DNA of 64,000 nucleotides from Knoxdaviesia capensis. Taxonomy: Eukaryota > Ascomycota > Sordariomycetes > Microascales > Gondwanamycetaceae. Below the pieces are notes generated by a model. It was not told where the DNA came from. It made no database searches and saw only the letters and a program-made list of their open reading frames with translations. Below, piece by piece: positions 32,192 to 45,700 of this stretch. A program made the translations under genes and the position numbers. Where the stretch lies: positions 3,957,541 through 4,021,540 of the forward strand of contig LNGK01000008.1 of the NCBI GenBank assembly GCA_001510575.1, read 5' to 3'. How positions within the stretch are numbered: position 1 is the first letter of the stretch; every line of letters begins with the position of its first letter.

Positions 32192-33365
32192 GGGACACAC
32201 CTGTACATATACCAGTGAGGGGTTGGCGACAGACCAAAGCCAGCATAGCGACACCGGCTCTCGGGTATATGGACTTCATATTCTTAGGGTTAAACCCCAA
32301 CCAGCCACCAGCATGCGCGCGCCACACGAATATCATCGGCCTGCGCCACACTCACTATTTTCCGTCGCCACGTCGCGTTGCTGGGTGCAGGGGTTGTCGG
32401 GAGTAAATAATGCATTGAAGTCAGCAGCCAAATGAGCCAATCACAGCCTGTAATTCATCCTTAGTTTTGGGGTTCAGTCGCGACTTTTTCTTTTGGTGCA
32501 TCTCGCTTCGGCGGCCGTCGGACTTCGTGTTTGCAGCTTATCTCAGACCTCCTTTTACTTTTTATTGTTGTTGTGTGTTTCGTTGAGTGTTCGGTGAAAA
32601 CAACGGATTCCGCCTACTCTCTACTCGTGATATTTACGCGTCTTTCGCTATATGAACACAGAGTCACCGTATATCTGTCTTCATTAGACACATTGATCAA
32701 TACCTGGTAAGAACCGAACCCTCATTCCTGAGCCATGCACATGTCTTTTCCTCCGTGGCGCCCCTGGATCACTTTGGTGGTGGGCACGTCCGTTCGCTTT
32801 GGGAGGCTTCCTAGGCGACGCGCGACGCCTCGGCTATTGGCTGGTTTCCCAGCCCGGACCCAACAAAGTTGAAAACGGCCCTGGACAACGAAGGATAAGT
32901 TGCTTTTCTCAGCCCCAGCCACCCTGGGGGTAAACAAATGGCCCGTTCTGGTCGTTCCTCGTCGTTCTGAATCAATTTGTGATCCCCCCTCTCAGGTGTT
33001 ACGGAATTGTGCCCTTCTACCAACCTGTTATTTTCCTTTTTTTTTCTTCTTTTTTTTCTGCCATATCCTGGGAATACTTGACAGATTCTTGACGATTATA
33101 CTGTTCTCTTCGGATGAATAGTACAGGAGTTCCATACTGCTTTCCTGAACTCGATAACTGATGATAGTCTTCCATAATAAAGACCTCCTGAATATTCTCA
33201 TCGTCGCGCGACGGGACGCCTCCGAACCCTCCTCTACACGTCGTCGTCGTTGCCGCCGTCGTCGACTGACCGGAATACGCGATTCCGTGTTGATTCGGCC
33301 ATAGATTCTGTCGACATCCTCTTAATAAATCGATTGTCCCGTTTCCCTCCGTAACCACCGCCACA
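32192..33365. other. Intergenic region upstream of Mpv17-family gene
   Basis: No gene is seen. A TTAGGGTTAAACCCC motif occurs at about 32284-32298 and a CCAATCA (HAP-complex type) at 32437-32443. The final 350 bp are T-rich then CG-rich, consistent with a leader. Confidence 0.5.
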
Positions 33366-34611
33366 ATGTCCGTCCGGTTCGAGTCGGAAACGATCCGGAA
33401 GGGCGTTGAGAAGCTCACGCCCAGAGATGTGCCTCTTCCCGGCACTAGCGGCAAGCACCCTCTTGCTGAGGCCGTTGGAACGGCGTTGACTGGAGGTGCG
33501 ACCAACGCTGGCGCGAAGGGATACCTGGCGGTATGTTTGAAGACCTCTGTTTTCCAGTTGGAATTAATTCCGGCGCTCGTCTTCCCGGCGGGGAAGAGTG
33601 CGGATGGACCGTGATATCCCGATTGAAGGCGGGATGGTGTGAACGAGCTGGAGAAGCAGGGAATTCATCGTATACTGACAAGAAACCTACCGTCCAATTG
33701 CCATTTCACAGCTCTACTTCAAACAACTCGAGGAGAGCCCGCTCCGGACAAAGATGTTGACGGCCGGAACTCTCGCCGGTCTCCAGGAGGTGCTCGCGTC
33801 GTGGTTTGCCCATGACCGCAACAAGCACGGCAACTACTTCACATCTCGCGTGCCAAAGATGGCCGCGTACGGAGCCCTCGTCAGCGCTCCGTTGGGCCAC
33901 TTCATGGTGTGGCTTCTGCAGTGGACATTCCGCAGCTCGACCAGCCTGCGGTCGAAGATCCTGCAGATTCTGATCAGCAACATGATTGTAAGCGATATAT
34001 TTACCCCGCGAATTCCAATGCCGATATGGTGATAGCATTGGAATGTGTATCTTTATTTTGCGTCCCTCGCTCTCTCGCTCGCCCATTCCTTCACTGGTCC
34101 CGCCTGAGACAACGTTGTCTGATCTGCAACGGGAGAGAGAGAGAAGAGCGCGAGAATGTGCCAGTGTGACAGCGTCCACATGTTGGGAACGAACATTCCC
34201 GCGATGTTGAGTGGCCGTTGCTAACCATTTGCCCCTTCGTTTTCTTCACTCTAGATTGCGCCGATTCAAAACAGCGTGTATCTCGTCGCCATGGCGCTGA
34301 TCGCCGGCGCGCGGACACTCCACCACGTCCGGGCCACCGTGAAGGTCGGCTTCTGGAAGGTGATGAAGATTAGCTGGATCACCTCGCCGATCTGCCTCGC
34401 CTTCGCGCAGAAGTTCCTCCCCGACCACCTGTGGGTGCCCTTCTTCAACCTGGTGGCCTTCGTCATTGGCACCTACATCAACACCATGACCAAGAAGAAG
34501 CGTCTTGCTGCGCTGCAGAAGAAGCACTTCAGCCACGGCCGCCCCTCCGGCTCCGTTGCTGGCGGACGGCCCGGCGACTACCCCCCTCTCGGCCCCAACC
34601 CTCCCTACTAA
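33366..34611 (+). CDS. Mpv17/PMP22-family integral membrane protein
   Basis: Three exons, 33366-33530, 33712-33987 and 34255-34611 (introns 181 and 267 bp, all phase 0), encode 265 aa. Four hydrophobic segments are visible: around TAGTLAGLQEVLASWF, KMAAYGALVSAPLGHFMVWL, IIAPIQNSVYLVAMALIAGA and LWVPFFNLVAFVIGTYINTM. The LYFKQLEESPLRTKMLTAGT start and the APIQNSVYL plus KISWITSPICLAFAQKFLP segments are typical of Mpv17/PMP22 proteins, which form channels or carriers in peroxisomal or inner mitochondrial membranes. The N-terminus (55 residues) precedes the family domain and the C-terminus is basic and Gly/Pro-rich; neither gives a clear targeting signal. Peroxisomal placement (Pxmp2-like) is a guess. 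Intron 2 is strongly structured. Confidence 0.88.
34012..34236 (+). other. Structured segment within intron 2 of the Mpv17-family gene
   Basis: ATTCCAATGC (34012-34021) is perfectly complementary over 10 bp to GCATTGGAAT (34035-34044). AGACAACGTTGTCT (34107-34120) is a perfect 14-nt palindrome. A pyrimidine arm (34064-34081) faces a purine arm (34131-34154) across it, so the middle can fold into one long imperfect stem. A GGGAA/TTCCC pair follows near 34185-34200. Confidence 0.45.
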
Positions 34612-36018
34612 GCGACGAAACTACTTTGCTTGCGTTTGGGAGAGGGGTGAAGAGGCTGTGGCCTTTGCTGTGAGGAGGGGGGGAGACAGATCTTTCTCTA
34701 GAAGTGTCTCACCTTGCTCACAGTGTCGGCTGCTTGCTTCGTGTTCCGTTTGTCTTTCTGCGTTTGTGCCATCTTTCGATGTGGACTCTCGCACATTGTG
34801 TTATACGGCGCTTTCGGGGTGCTTGCAGATCGTCCTTTCAGGGGCAGTGGTCCCGCTGTGGGCGTGCATGTCCGTAGAAATTGGGGCCATCTTGTGTGGA
34901 TGAGAGGTTGTCGGCGCTCGTGAACTACTTAGGGCATCCGCAGCCAGCCAACTCGGGTCTGGCGGATGTTGAATGGGAGGACGGAACATGTATACGAAGG
35001 ATTGTTGCTCTATTTGTTTGGCCATATCTTGTGTTGTTTCTTTTGCTGTCTTTTATTTCTTTCTTCATGTGCGACGGCTCGTGGTATACCACCGCGAGCT
35101 GTCATCGTACCTTCACAAATGTACTCTCTATGAACGTCTCTTCCTGTTCCTCCTTCGACGTTCTCTCTCTCTCTCTCTCTCAACCTCTTCTGACGAAACC
35201 GGATTTTATGGATGGAAATACTTCTCTTTTATTGGATTTTGATTGTCTTGAACAAACCTCTTCTTCCTTGGCTTGACTGTAGCTGTTGCTTTCTAGTGCT
35301 GTTCTTTGCGTTTTGTTCCTTGGAGCTTGGACCGTGGGTTGGAGGTAGCTTAATCTGGAAAATCGAACATAATCCTATCTTCTACCCTCCTCGCAGCTCA
35401 GTGTATGTCGGTTGAGCTTAGTGGAATCAGACCATAGTAACTAGTCAATTGTGTTCATCCGGTAGTAGCTAAACATAGTTGCAATATGGAGGTGGGTATA
35501 CTGGCCAAAGTGGACCGAACCGCATCGGCTTGAGCCGGCTTTCCCGGGGCCGAGCTGCCCAAGAGGGCTATGGACACCCACCCAAATCCCAATATTGTGG
35601 CCGGAGAAATTGCTGAGTGCTCGGAGAACATAGATTTCACGAATTTTGGGGGGTTATGTAGAGACAGTCTTGTCATGATATCATCCGATCATCAGATATC
35701 CCAGAAAAAGTGAGGAATGGTTGCCCCTCTTCTCCGTTTATCCAAGCTTTCCGAACCTGCTCGTATGGTTATTTAGTTTCCAGCACGAAATGCGAGATTT
35801 ATTCTCCCCTCCATCTCTCGAGATCTTTTGCCTCGCTATCAATCAACGGCTCTCAAGATACATGCAATTAAGCAGTTTAAGCGCCGACCTTGACTCATCA
35901 GTCGCTAGCTAAAGTTTTACTGTCTTTCCGTCCCTTGCACCCCGCTCGCTCCTTCCGGCTTACTATACCACCCACCCGCTTACGGAAGCACCCCGGGCAA
36001 TTTACGGCTGCTGAAACC
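34612..36018. other. Intergenic region, Mpv17-family gene to THI20
   Basis: No gene is seen. It includes a (CT)n run at about 35162-35180, T-rich 3' flank sequence and the THI20 promoter. I looked for a TPP riboswitch in this stretch and in the THI20 introns and saw none. Confidence 0.5.
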
Positions 36019-38513
36019 ATGACGTCTCCGGAAGGCCGTATCCTCATTATCGCCGGGTCCGATAGCTCGGGCGGAGCGTAAGTAGAGCCCGTTGCCCCAT
36101 TCGTGTCACACACGGCTTTTTTTCTTTAGCTCTTTTCCACCTCCAATGAACCCCAGCAATGCTCAGTAACTGTAAAAGAGACGACTTCTCGGAAATGTTC
36201 CCGCTAACAATGGCTCCGCCCGGGTCCGGGTCGTTGCGGTCCAATTCAGGGGCCTCGAGGCCGATCAGAAAACCGTCGCGGCGCACAGCTGCTATGCCAT
36301 GACGGCGACTACCGCTCTCACAGCGCAAAACACCACCGGCGTGTTCGATGTTCACGTCACGCCTCCGGCGTTCGTAGCGAAGCAGATCGCGGCCTGCCTC
36401 GACGATATCGGCGCCGATGTCGTCAAGACCGGCATGCTGGCCACGGCGGAGACCATCCGTGTCATCGCGGCGGCACTGAAGGCCCATCCCCGGCCGTTGA
36501 AGCTGGTGCTTGATCCGGTACAGAGAATTCCCCTCCAAATGTTGTGTTCATGACAAGCCATGTCGCTGGCAAGCGCATTCTAACACCAGCGGGGTGTTTT
36601 TCGTGGCAGGTCATGATCTCCACCAGCGGATCCAAGCTCCTCCCGGACGACGCCATCACGTCTCTTCTCTCCGATCTCCTTCCGCTAGCAACCATTGCCA
36701 CGCCCAACGTACCTGAGTGTCTCACCATGCTCGGCGACCCGGCCGACGCACTCTCCTCGCTCACCGCCGTCGACGACCTAGTTGCCCTGGGACAGAGGCT
36801 GCTCGCCATCAGCACCGGCACGACCGGGCCGGAGTGGATCCTGGTAAAAGGCGGACATCTGCCCCTCGGCGAGGATCTCAAGGTGGCTGCAGCCCCTGAG
36901 GAGCGTCGTACGGTCGTTGATGTGCTCGTCGGCCGCGATGGCTCTGTCATTTGTGTGCAGAGTCCATTCCAGGACTCGAAGAGCACCCATGGAACCGGGT
37001 GCACGCTTGCATGTAAGTTCTTCTCGTCGGCCGCGGCTCCTCCCGGGGTCCGAAGGGGGGTTTGTCGTGTGGGTGGACATTTTTGAAGATGTTAAAGAGT
37101 ATCGCTGACGGTCGTGGGATTGACACCTCTAGCTGCAATTGCATCGAACCTGGCCAAGGGCCTCGCCGTTCCGGAGGCAGTTCGCTCGGCTTGTCGCTAT
37201 GTCGAAGTCGGTATCCGCACGGCACCAGGTCTCGGGAGCGGCCACGGCCCACTGAACCACCTCCACTCCATCCAGACCCTCCCGTTCACCAAGTATGTCC
37301 TGCCGCAAAACTCTTATCTCGGTTTCCATCTGCTAAAAAACATCATGTTACCTACCAGTGGCTATTTCCTCGAGTATTTGTTGTCGCGACCCGATGTTAA
37401 GCCGGTCTGGGAGCGCTTCTGCTACCATCCGTTTGTTATGGCCATCGGAAACGGCACGTTGCCTCTCGAGTCGTTTAAGGGGTACATGATTCAGGATTAC
37501 ATCTATCTAGTAAGAATTTCGTTATTAGTACCCCCTTAAGATGAATCTAAATCCAGGAATGGCCAGACTGACACGTATTTAGGTGCACTTTGCTCGCGCT
37601 CATTCTCTGTCGTCCTTCAAGGGCCAAAGCATCAAGCAGGTCACGCATGTAAGGAAAACTCACCCGCTGAACTATCACCATCTAATTCGGGTCATCATGT
37701 ATTGTAAACTGACATCTACTGTACATCTCAATCATAGGGGGCTCAAATCACTCTCAACATCATGCATGAAATGAAACTTCACACTAAGTACTGTGAAAGC
37801 TTTGGAATCTCGGTCGACGACATAATGAAAACAGAGGAGAAGCAGGCGTGCACGGCCTATACACGGTAAGTTTACTCGCGAAAGGCCTGGCCCCCACTGG
37901 CACCAGCAGCACTGTCAACCTCCATTTCCCAGCTACCAGACTTTGGCCAGCCCCCTTTTCCCCACTGAAGATCCTTCCAGCTGCTGAGTGTGTGGCCGAT
38001 GCTAACCTGGTGCACGGGACTTCGAGTCAAGTTATCTGATTGACATTGGCATGCGAGATGACTGGTACGCGCTGCAGATTGCTCTCGCACCGTGCCTGCT
38101 CGGCTATGGGGCGGTTGCGCAGATGCTTTCAGCACACCCGGCCACTGTCCGTGACAGCAACACCTACTGGGGCTGGGTCGAGAACTACATTGCCCACGAG
38201 TTTGTGGAGGCGGTCCGGCTGGGCTCTGGTAAGACTCCGCAATTTCGTGGTCTGACTTTGTGTGCTTCAGTGGCTAACGTTACGTCTGTACCGGATTCAT
38301 CGGACAGAGGCTCTGGAGGCCTATGCTGTCCAACAGTCGCCTTCTCGTATTGAGGAGCTGGTGAAGATCTTTATTCACGCCACCAAGGTAAGCCCTATGA
38401 ACCCCCTTTCAGCTACGAGCTGCCCCTATTGCAGATGGTGAGAGTTGCTCTAGCTTTGCTGACTTTGTCTTCAGATGGAAATCGGCTTCTGGGAGATGTT
38501 CCCTAGCGCCTAA
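36019..38513 (+). CDS. THI20: Bifunctional HMP/HMP-P kinase and TenA-type thiaminase II
   Basis: Ten exons encode 516 aa: 36019-36077, 36250-36517, 36610-37012, 37133-37292, 37359-37509, 37583-37648, 37738-37865, 38032-38228, 38308-38387, 38475-38513. Residues about 1-280 are a ThiD kinase: IIAGSDSSGGAGLEADQKTV, TALTAQNTTGV, VVKTGMLATAETI, KLVLDPVMISTSGSKLL, the ATPNVPE segment and SKSTHGTGCTLASAIAS with the catalytic Cys loop. Residues about 300-516 are TenA: FLEYLLSRPDVKPVWERF, ESFKGYMIQDYIYLVHFARA, QACTAYTRYLIDIG with the active-site Cys, GYGAVAQ and YWGWVENYIA. The enzyme phosphorylates hydroxymethylpyrimidine twice for thiamine synthesis and salvages degraded pyrimidine. The order matches yeast Thi20. 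Intron 4 (66 bp) has no stop in frame, so retention would insert 22 residues between the domains. Confidence 0.93.
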
Positions 38514-41500
38514 GAATGGATATAGTTGGGGTCCAGATGGAAAACTCGGTTGCTTGGGAAGGAAAACAGAACGGTTAGCGCGGGTGGTATTGCATATTCA
38601 GTGAGAAAAACCCGCGTTCACGGGCAAGTTGCAGAAGTACTCTTCAGACATGCATTCAGTATCCTTGTCCAAGTTTCAATTTCCCTTCCACTTAGGTGCC
38701 AACTCCCAAGCACTGTAACCCAACTGCATTCCAGGCTAATATCAAAGCCAGTGTTCTCTCCTCGGGAAACGTAGTGGTGTGTGTGTGCATCTGGTCCGGT
38801 AAAGTGAATTGGGGAAACTCCTGTTCGTACACCCCCCCTTCCTCCCCTCCCGTCTCTCGCTTCCCAATGATGCACGATACAGATCACAACCGACAGGCTT
38901 TCTTCTTCTTCCTTCAGAATTGCCCCTCCCGGCACCTCTTGATGATGCCCGAACTTTTGGTCCCCTCTTTTCAGCTCCTGTATGCCTGCTATCTCTCATT
39001 CTCACCGCAAGACGAGAGAGATGGCTGCGTACCATGCATATATTACATGCACGCACCAGGACAGACACGGATTAGTGGCACTAGTTCAAAAAGGAATACT
39101 ACTTCGGCTGTCGATCAAAAAAGGGAAAACGCAAAGAGACCTGAGGCCGGACGGAGGCTGAACTGTGATCCTCCGATCCCCGAAAAGCGAGCAAGGGAGG
39201 AGTGGAATTATGAGTTTGAAGAATTTTCTGCTGAGGGCGGACTTGGGAAGGGGGGTGGGGTGCGGCCAGATCAGCTCTCGTCTGGCGTCAAGACCCGGCC
39301 TGGGTGCATCAGTATCGAGTTAGGCGTCCGGTGAGGGGGGCTTAGCATGCAGAGTCGAGTACTAACATGATCAATATCGTCAACTCCTAGCTCGGGTGTG
39401 CGGAAACACCGCACTACTAAGAGGTGTGCGAGTCTAAGGTCCAAAAGGAAGTGGTGCGTAGAACCAGTCCTGGCTGTACGAGTGGGAAATACACAAAGAA
39501 AGAAACAAGGAAAGTAATAGTTACCACAATGGGAATGTTCATCGCAGGTTGGGTGGGTAGTGTCTCCTCGCTGATACGGGACACCCCCCTATATTTTATG
39601 TCCAGCAACGATATTCAGAAAACCACCGATGAATGCCACGGTTATGAATGGAATCAGCTCATCGAGTATGAAGATTCAACCCATAAGCATATGCTCCCTC
39701 GAGTTAGAATGGCCTGGTATCTACCAGTGCCCGCTATGCACTCCCAGTTACGGTGTGGTAGCGGGGAGCTACTAGAACGCCATCTTCCATGTGGTGATCA
39801 ACCTCGTCAACAGCTGATTCCGGAACTTGGTGTCCCTGTTCAGTAGCCTCCTGCCAGAGCTTAATACAGTTCGGGTTCACCGGCGGTGTTCTAGAGCTAT
39901 ACTGTGTGATAGATTATCTCCATTAGCAGTGCAAGATACGAGGGAAGGCCAACAATGCACGTCTTTTAGAACGATCAGAGAAACGTATATGTCTCCGACT
40001 TCAAATAAAAGGCCCTCATATCAGAGAGGATATGCTTGCTTTAATGAAAAGTACTTTTCTCGTGTGCTGGGTAGAAAGGTTCCCCATGAACAATCAAAAA
40101 ACTCGGCAAGTCCGGGGGGGCCACCACGAGATCGGGGCCATCGCTTGCACGGACACCGAGAATTGTACAGTAGGGCCTTAGACACGCGGCCGCCTAGCAA
40201 CTTGGGCTCAACCCAGCAGCTCGGGGCATTCAATCTATGAACTTGATTTGTGGCCTTGGAGGGGGGTTGATATACAGCATATGTACTGTACTTACAGCGA
40301 CTACACTTTCACGTAGACCTTTCCATAACGGAGAGCCGTGAATGGAACTGACACCGAAATTTCAGCATACATGAGAAGCCGAGACTGTCAGGTGATGAGA
40401 TAAGAAGTAATGCATTTCTGTTTCCGTTTCCAAAACAGCGGCGTTCTCAGCGCCGAGTCGTCCGGAAATACAATCACATGAGGGCCCCTATAGCAGCCCA
40501 GCAGCCCCAGAAGATCGGGTCTCTCCTGGCATTCTGCACACAACGGAATGTTCCGTCCAAAGCTTCAGGCCAATATAGGCTGCAAAAACATACACAGCAA
40601 GCCTTGCCCTTAGGGGAAGGTCTCTTAATCCCCGACCGGCTTCTAGCCCCCCGTAGGCCTGAAACCCCGAGTCGGTGGCGGCAACGAGAGTTCACGGCCT
40701 TTTACCGATTCAGGAGATGGCTTCTAGGTAGTCTTGCCACATCTGGGTATATTCAGTAGTCCAGTACTTCCAGAAATTCAGAGTGACCCCGGTAGGCCGT
40801 GGTGGTTGGGACACCCAACCCTAACACAATTTGTGCTTCCACCTAACCCAGAAGCATATGTATAAGTAGATTTTCTTATAGGGCTAAGTCAACTAGCAAA
40901 TTTGTGAATCATCCATCTTCCAGGTACGTCCAGGCTCTCGGCAATCGCCCAAAACTTTTCGGTTCGGTTCTCAGGTCTTCCGCTGTTGACTAGTAGTAGT
41001 GTTACCAATTGCAGGGTATCGTGTTTCTTTCTTGATCTGGGCGGGTTGTTCGATTTTGCTTCGTTTCATCTCAATTTTTCATGGCGTTTTGCCCTAGAAG
41101 GAATGATAGGGTTAAAGGTCTCTCTCTGGCATTGGATATCAGATACTGGCGACGCGGAGCAGTAGCTGCTTTGACTGTCATAGCGTCTCACCTTTATCGT
41201 GAGGTGTACCTTTACAACCGCTGGTATCTTTCTCTGGGCGTTGTGGTTGGAACTGTGGAATTAGGGTTAAACCCGACCCTGCAATTCTATATCTTCGTAC
41301 CCACAGAATTTATCTGTACGACAACGACAACCACCAGATTTTAAGGAATAGGCGTCAGGTTGCTTGCGGATCCAAACTTTGGGGTGTCAAAGGACAGGTT
41401 TGTGGTTCACTAAAGTCACAGCCATTGAAAGTTCAAAAAGTAGCATTTAGTTTGTGCATAGAGCCGATGATGCTAGTTTCTGCTGGGTTCGGTGTAGTAC

Positions 41501-43882
41501 ACATACCAGCCAACAGTATCAAAGTGTGTGAAACTTTTTTTCTTTTATTCGCCTCCTAACTAATCCCAAATTCAAGACAATAGGTGTGGATCTGGTATCG
41601 TTTATGGGTACTAAACTAACTTTTAGTAACATGCCTGTAGATAATGGAAACCCTGAAAATTGAGGCAGCTTGAACATTCCTCTTGTATGTTGGATGGCGA
41701 AGATTGCGTGTAAGTGGTGGCGGGCTTGGTCTGCTTCCCTTCTGTGTACTACCTACTACTACTCGTATATTTGTGAGACTCGGTAATATGATCTATCGCG
41801 TAGTACAGAAGGGGGGATATGCCAGTGACTTTTCGGGGGACATTCAGGGAGAAAATGTGTCGGAAACGCAAACGCCACCCACCCAAGTTTCTCGCTGCTG
41901 ATGAAGGGCAACTCCGTGGAGAATGTGCGGTTGCCGACACACCATGAAGAGATTTTGTTCCACCCCGTCTCAGACTCCCAGCGCTACAGAGATCTTGGCC
42001 CCCACGACGGTTCCCTTCCGTTCCAATCTGGCTAACCACAGTCCTGTACAGTCAGTATGTGCACTTCACCCAAGAACGTGAGAAAAGAAATGCAGTGTCT
42101 GGCCGTCTTACTCGTCCGTGTCTTTCAGGGCACAGCCTGAGGCTTACCGGAACCGACATTTGGGCCAGGAGCTTGGTGAGTGGCCTCCACTAACTCCAGC
42201 TTGAAAAGACGATATGCTTGTAGACGAACGTTTGCCTCCCTGTACTAAGGGTTGAAATAGTGCATGCTAGGGGGGGACTGGTGGACGTCACTCACTTGTT
42301 CGTCGCATTTTGGATGGATATATAGAAGTTAGATTCTCACAATCATATGCCATATTAACACTTTTAAATTTCAAAAGGAGCTCCTATACACTCCTAACGT
42401 CTGATATCCGAAAGGTGTAGCAGGAACAATCCCTATAAATCTGTACTGTGGTATCCTAAGATCTCGAAATCAAATTATAGTGGGCATACTAGACGGCGGA
42501 GGCTCATCATTGTGGTGATGTTGCCACCCACGCAAGCCCAGCACAGCCATCTTCGAACTGGCAGGCCCAACCATCATATACGGAGGCAAACCCAGCGGAA
42601 TTGACCGCGGGCGACTTCCTACGTACTTTCGGGGCTCACATACTTTCGTCAGTCATTTCGTTCTCGGGATTTCCGCGGTGAAGAGGAGTGCGGACAAGCT
42701 ACCGAGGTTGGTCGCCTCAGTTGAATATCATTACGTTCAATATCGGTCCGACAAGCAGCAATAGGCCATTGATGTGTAGTGTAGGTTTGACACCGAGTAC
42801 AGTAGAGCCCTAGACGCCTAGAGGTTTGTGAAATCCGGGCTGATAGGGGGGGTGGTCGGTGTCTGGGAATCACTATAACCGTGACAACCATTGGTTCCAG
42901 GTAGTTGGGCCCAGACCTGTTGATCAAAATGCCTAGTTCACCATCGTGTTCCAGATGCTTTCTGGACGACACCTGGCGTGCTGAAAACTGCATCGTACTC
43001 ATAACCGCCCTCTGCGAATACAACAGTTGGTATCATATTGCTCCGAGTGATGCTTGAGTGGTGTTATTACGGGCAGTAAATTACATACGCCGAGGCAACT
43101 TGTGGGGGTTTTTTTATTTTATTTTTTTTGACTTTTTTGATTTTCAAACTCTACAGGTGCCCTGACTTTTCAGGGCACGGCACCAGCCGTTCACGGTTCT
43201 GGAGAGGATTGTCTGCGATTTGATTGTGATGGTTGTGCGTTGGTACAGGGGGTTTCAACTGGCCATTGGTAGGTCTGACTGAAGGATTGTTCATACTGTA
43301 CCACTGCACCCGAACTGTTACATTGCCAACTGTTCAGACGGGTTCGAGGCGGTGGTGTGTGTCCCCCTATCCTCTCTGTGTTTTGCAGGGACATTGGCAA
43401 TATGGAGAGGAACATGTGCCTCTCCGATAGTCTCAACTGGAAATACCACTCCTGTTATAGGCCTATATTTCAAACGCATCGCCAACCCAACACTAACATC
43501 GCTGGTTCTATCAAAAAAATCTAATTGTAAAGTCTGTTCTCATCTTATATGGTGGTGCTAATGCCTTCAACATCTGGTATAGCTAAAAGCCAATAGTGAC
43601 AACGATATGAAATGACATTGGCCAGTCTCTGCCATTGAGGTTCTGTGGAGTTTGGCTGAATTAGGCGGGAAGACAGCTGTCACCATAGAACTGTTACATG
43701 TGCTGCAACCAGCCTTCCACCAGCGGCAAGCGGCAGGTAATGCTGGAGTTGCATCACAACGGACAGTGAAATAACGAGATTCCGTCTGTTGAAAATGAGG
43801 AGATGCTTGGGATGGTTTCCATCATGATGGGAAGGTTTGGGCTTCAAAGTTCGGCCAGTCACTAAACCATATCGTGGGTCAG

Positions 43883-43894
43883 TACTGTACAGTA
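43883..43894. repeat. Perfect TACTGTACAGTA palindrome
   Basis: The best example of a TACTGTAC/GTACAGTA motif family that recurs in the gene-poor parts of the window (see findings). Confidence 0.6.
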
Positions 43895-44859
43895 GTCTCG
43901 TATGTTGGTGAGCTGTGTCGCTCGCCCCCTGAGTGACTTCAAATTCCGCCTGGACGGTTGACAGTGACCAACCGGGCCCAGTCCAGGCCGGTTACGAGTG
44001 GTCCGTCCTGGGACGGAGGATGGACCACCTCCCATATCCTTCAGAGCATATCTGAGCTCATACGTACCGTACCATACCTACTGTCCTCCCTAGGTATCAG
44101 TGTCTCAATTACTCTTATACAGTGCAGTTGGTTTTCCACTCATGGCTCCGTAACCTTCACATGAAAGTCTCGTCGCCAACATTTAGAGCACACCCCCTCC
44201 AAGAACCTCCCACCCAATCAAGACAGCTGTTTCCCAGTATACGAGTACTACAGTACCATCCTCGAGATCCACAAGACAGCATCAGCCGACAACTATCGCC
44301 GTCTTACATAAATAATGAGGCCCTCAAAAAACTTCATTTACATACACACTATCTCAGGAAGTCCCAAGGTATCTATCTCTCGCGTCTCCAATGTCCCAAC
44401 CAACACCTTTTCAACTCAGCCCACATACTGTATACACATTGGTTTTACTCAAATCCCACTACAGATACATCCCGGACTCTACACCTCAGCTTCCATCAGA
44501 CACTACATATCCTCATCTTTCTCTCCAAGCTATCTTCATTTGTAACACCTGCTTGATGTCCCTATTCTCCCCGTAAGCCGAATGTGCAGCCTGCAGGGCT
44601 AAAAAGTGGGTAGATATGATCTTCCCAACCCAACACTTTTTCCATCTCAACCGCCCTTGAATTGCCTCGCCCCCCCTTAGGTGCCGTTTCATTTCTCGTT
44701 CCTATTTCCTTCTTTTCAGTTGATTTATCTTTTCCTGCCAAGGAATATGGTCGTGGAGCGTCTATAAGGCCAGGGCAGCTGTGTCTAGAACACATCGTCA
44801 AACTTAGTATCTTACCCAACGCGGAAAAAGCGACGAAAGTCATCTTAAGTTCACATTAG

Positions 44860-45700
44860 ATATCAGACCACTAGTACTTATAGTAGGTCTGCATACTCTA
44901 CGAAGTTTAATTTCATAGTGGCCCTGAAACGTTGATAGATAGGTGACATACAGTGGATGAACCACGCTCTAAAAACACCTAGTTTACCGGTCTGAGGAAC
45001 TTGATTGAGTGTGATTTGCACTCTATAGGCAGTACAAAAGGGCTGATATTTGAACGACCAATACATATATATAATCCCATAATCCCTACATAGTGTACGC
45101 TACACTTTCTCTTATATTATAATTCCCAACGGACTCATCTATAAAAATGTCATTTCAAGTTGTTATAGGGGCATTCGCTAGACTCCTAGTTATGCACGGC
45201 GTTTACATGAGAATGAGCACACTCTTAACTTAATACTCTAGGCAAACACCATTCCGTTTCATAGAGAAATACTAGTTCTCGTTTATTTGATTTCAATATC
45301 GCATATATAGCCACGGAACATATAATTATTAAGTAAACTGTAAGCTTTGAAAGGGTATATAAAACGGAACTTGGCCGGTATGTAGAGTGTTATACTTGTA
45401 AACTCTGAATGGAAATCCCTAAGTAGACGCTAAATTCTTGTGAGAGATTCTAACTCTAGGTTACTCGGTATTCGAACTGAGCTTAACCCTAACAGTAACA
45501 TCTGCACCCCTAATCACAACCCTAATCACACGGCCACTAGGGTTACGGCTAGGCATCAAGTGGGCATCAATGAGTGGATTCATCAAAACGCTCCCTATTG
45601 GCTAGTATTACCGATACTTAAGCGTAGAATACCCGGATACCGGCAAAAACCATATAATAACACTGGAAAGCCATTTTATTTTGACCCACTCTTATCGGGG
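44860..45700. other. AT-rich, TpA-rich pocket
   Basis: Visibly lower GC than its surroundings with frequent TATA and ATAT steps and no coding frame. This fits a mutated repeat, for example one altered by repeat-induced point mutation, but the parent element is not recognisable. Confidence 0.35.

Noticed and set aside
31427..32254. 275-codon minus-strand frame opposite TYR1 exon 4
   Set aside because: Antisense of a GC-rich exon whose sense product is clearly prephenate dehydrogenase.
36019..38513. TPP riboswitch in THI20 introns or leader
   Set aside because: I looked for CTGAGA plus the GAACCTGAT-type pyrimidine-sensing strand; only isolated CTGAG-like words occur, with no paired architecture.
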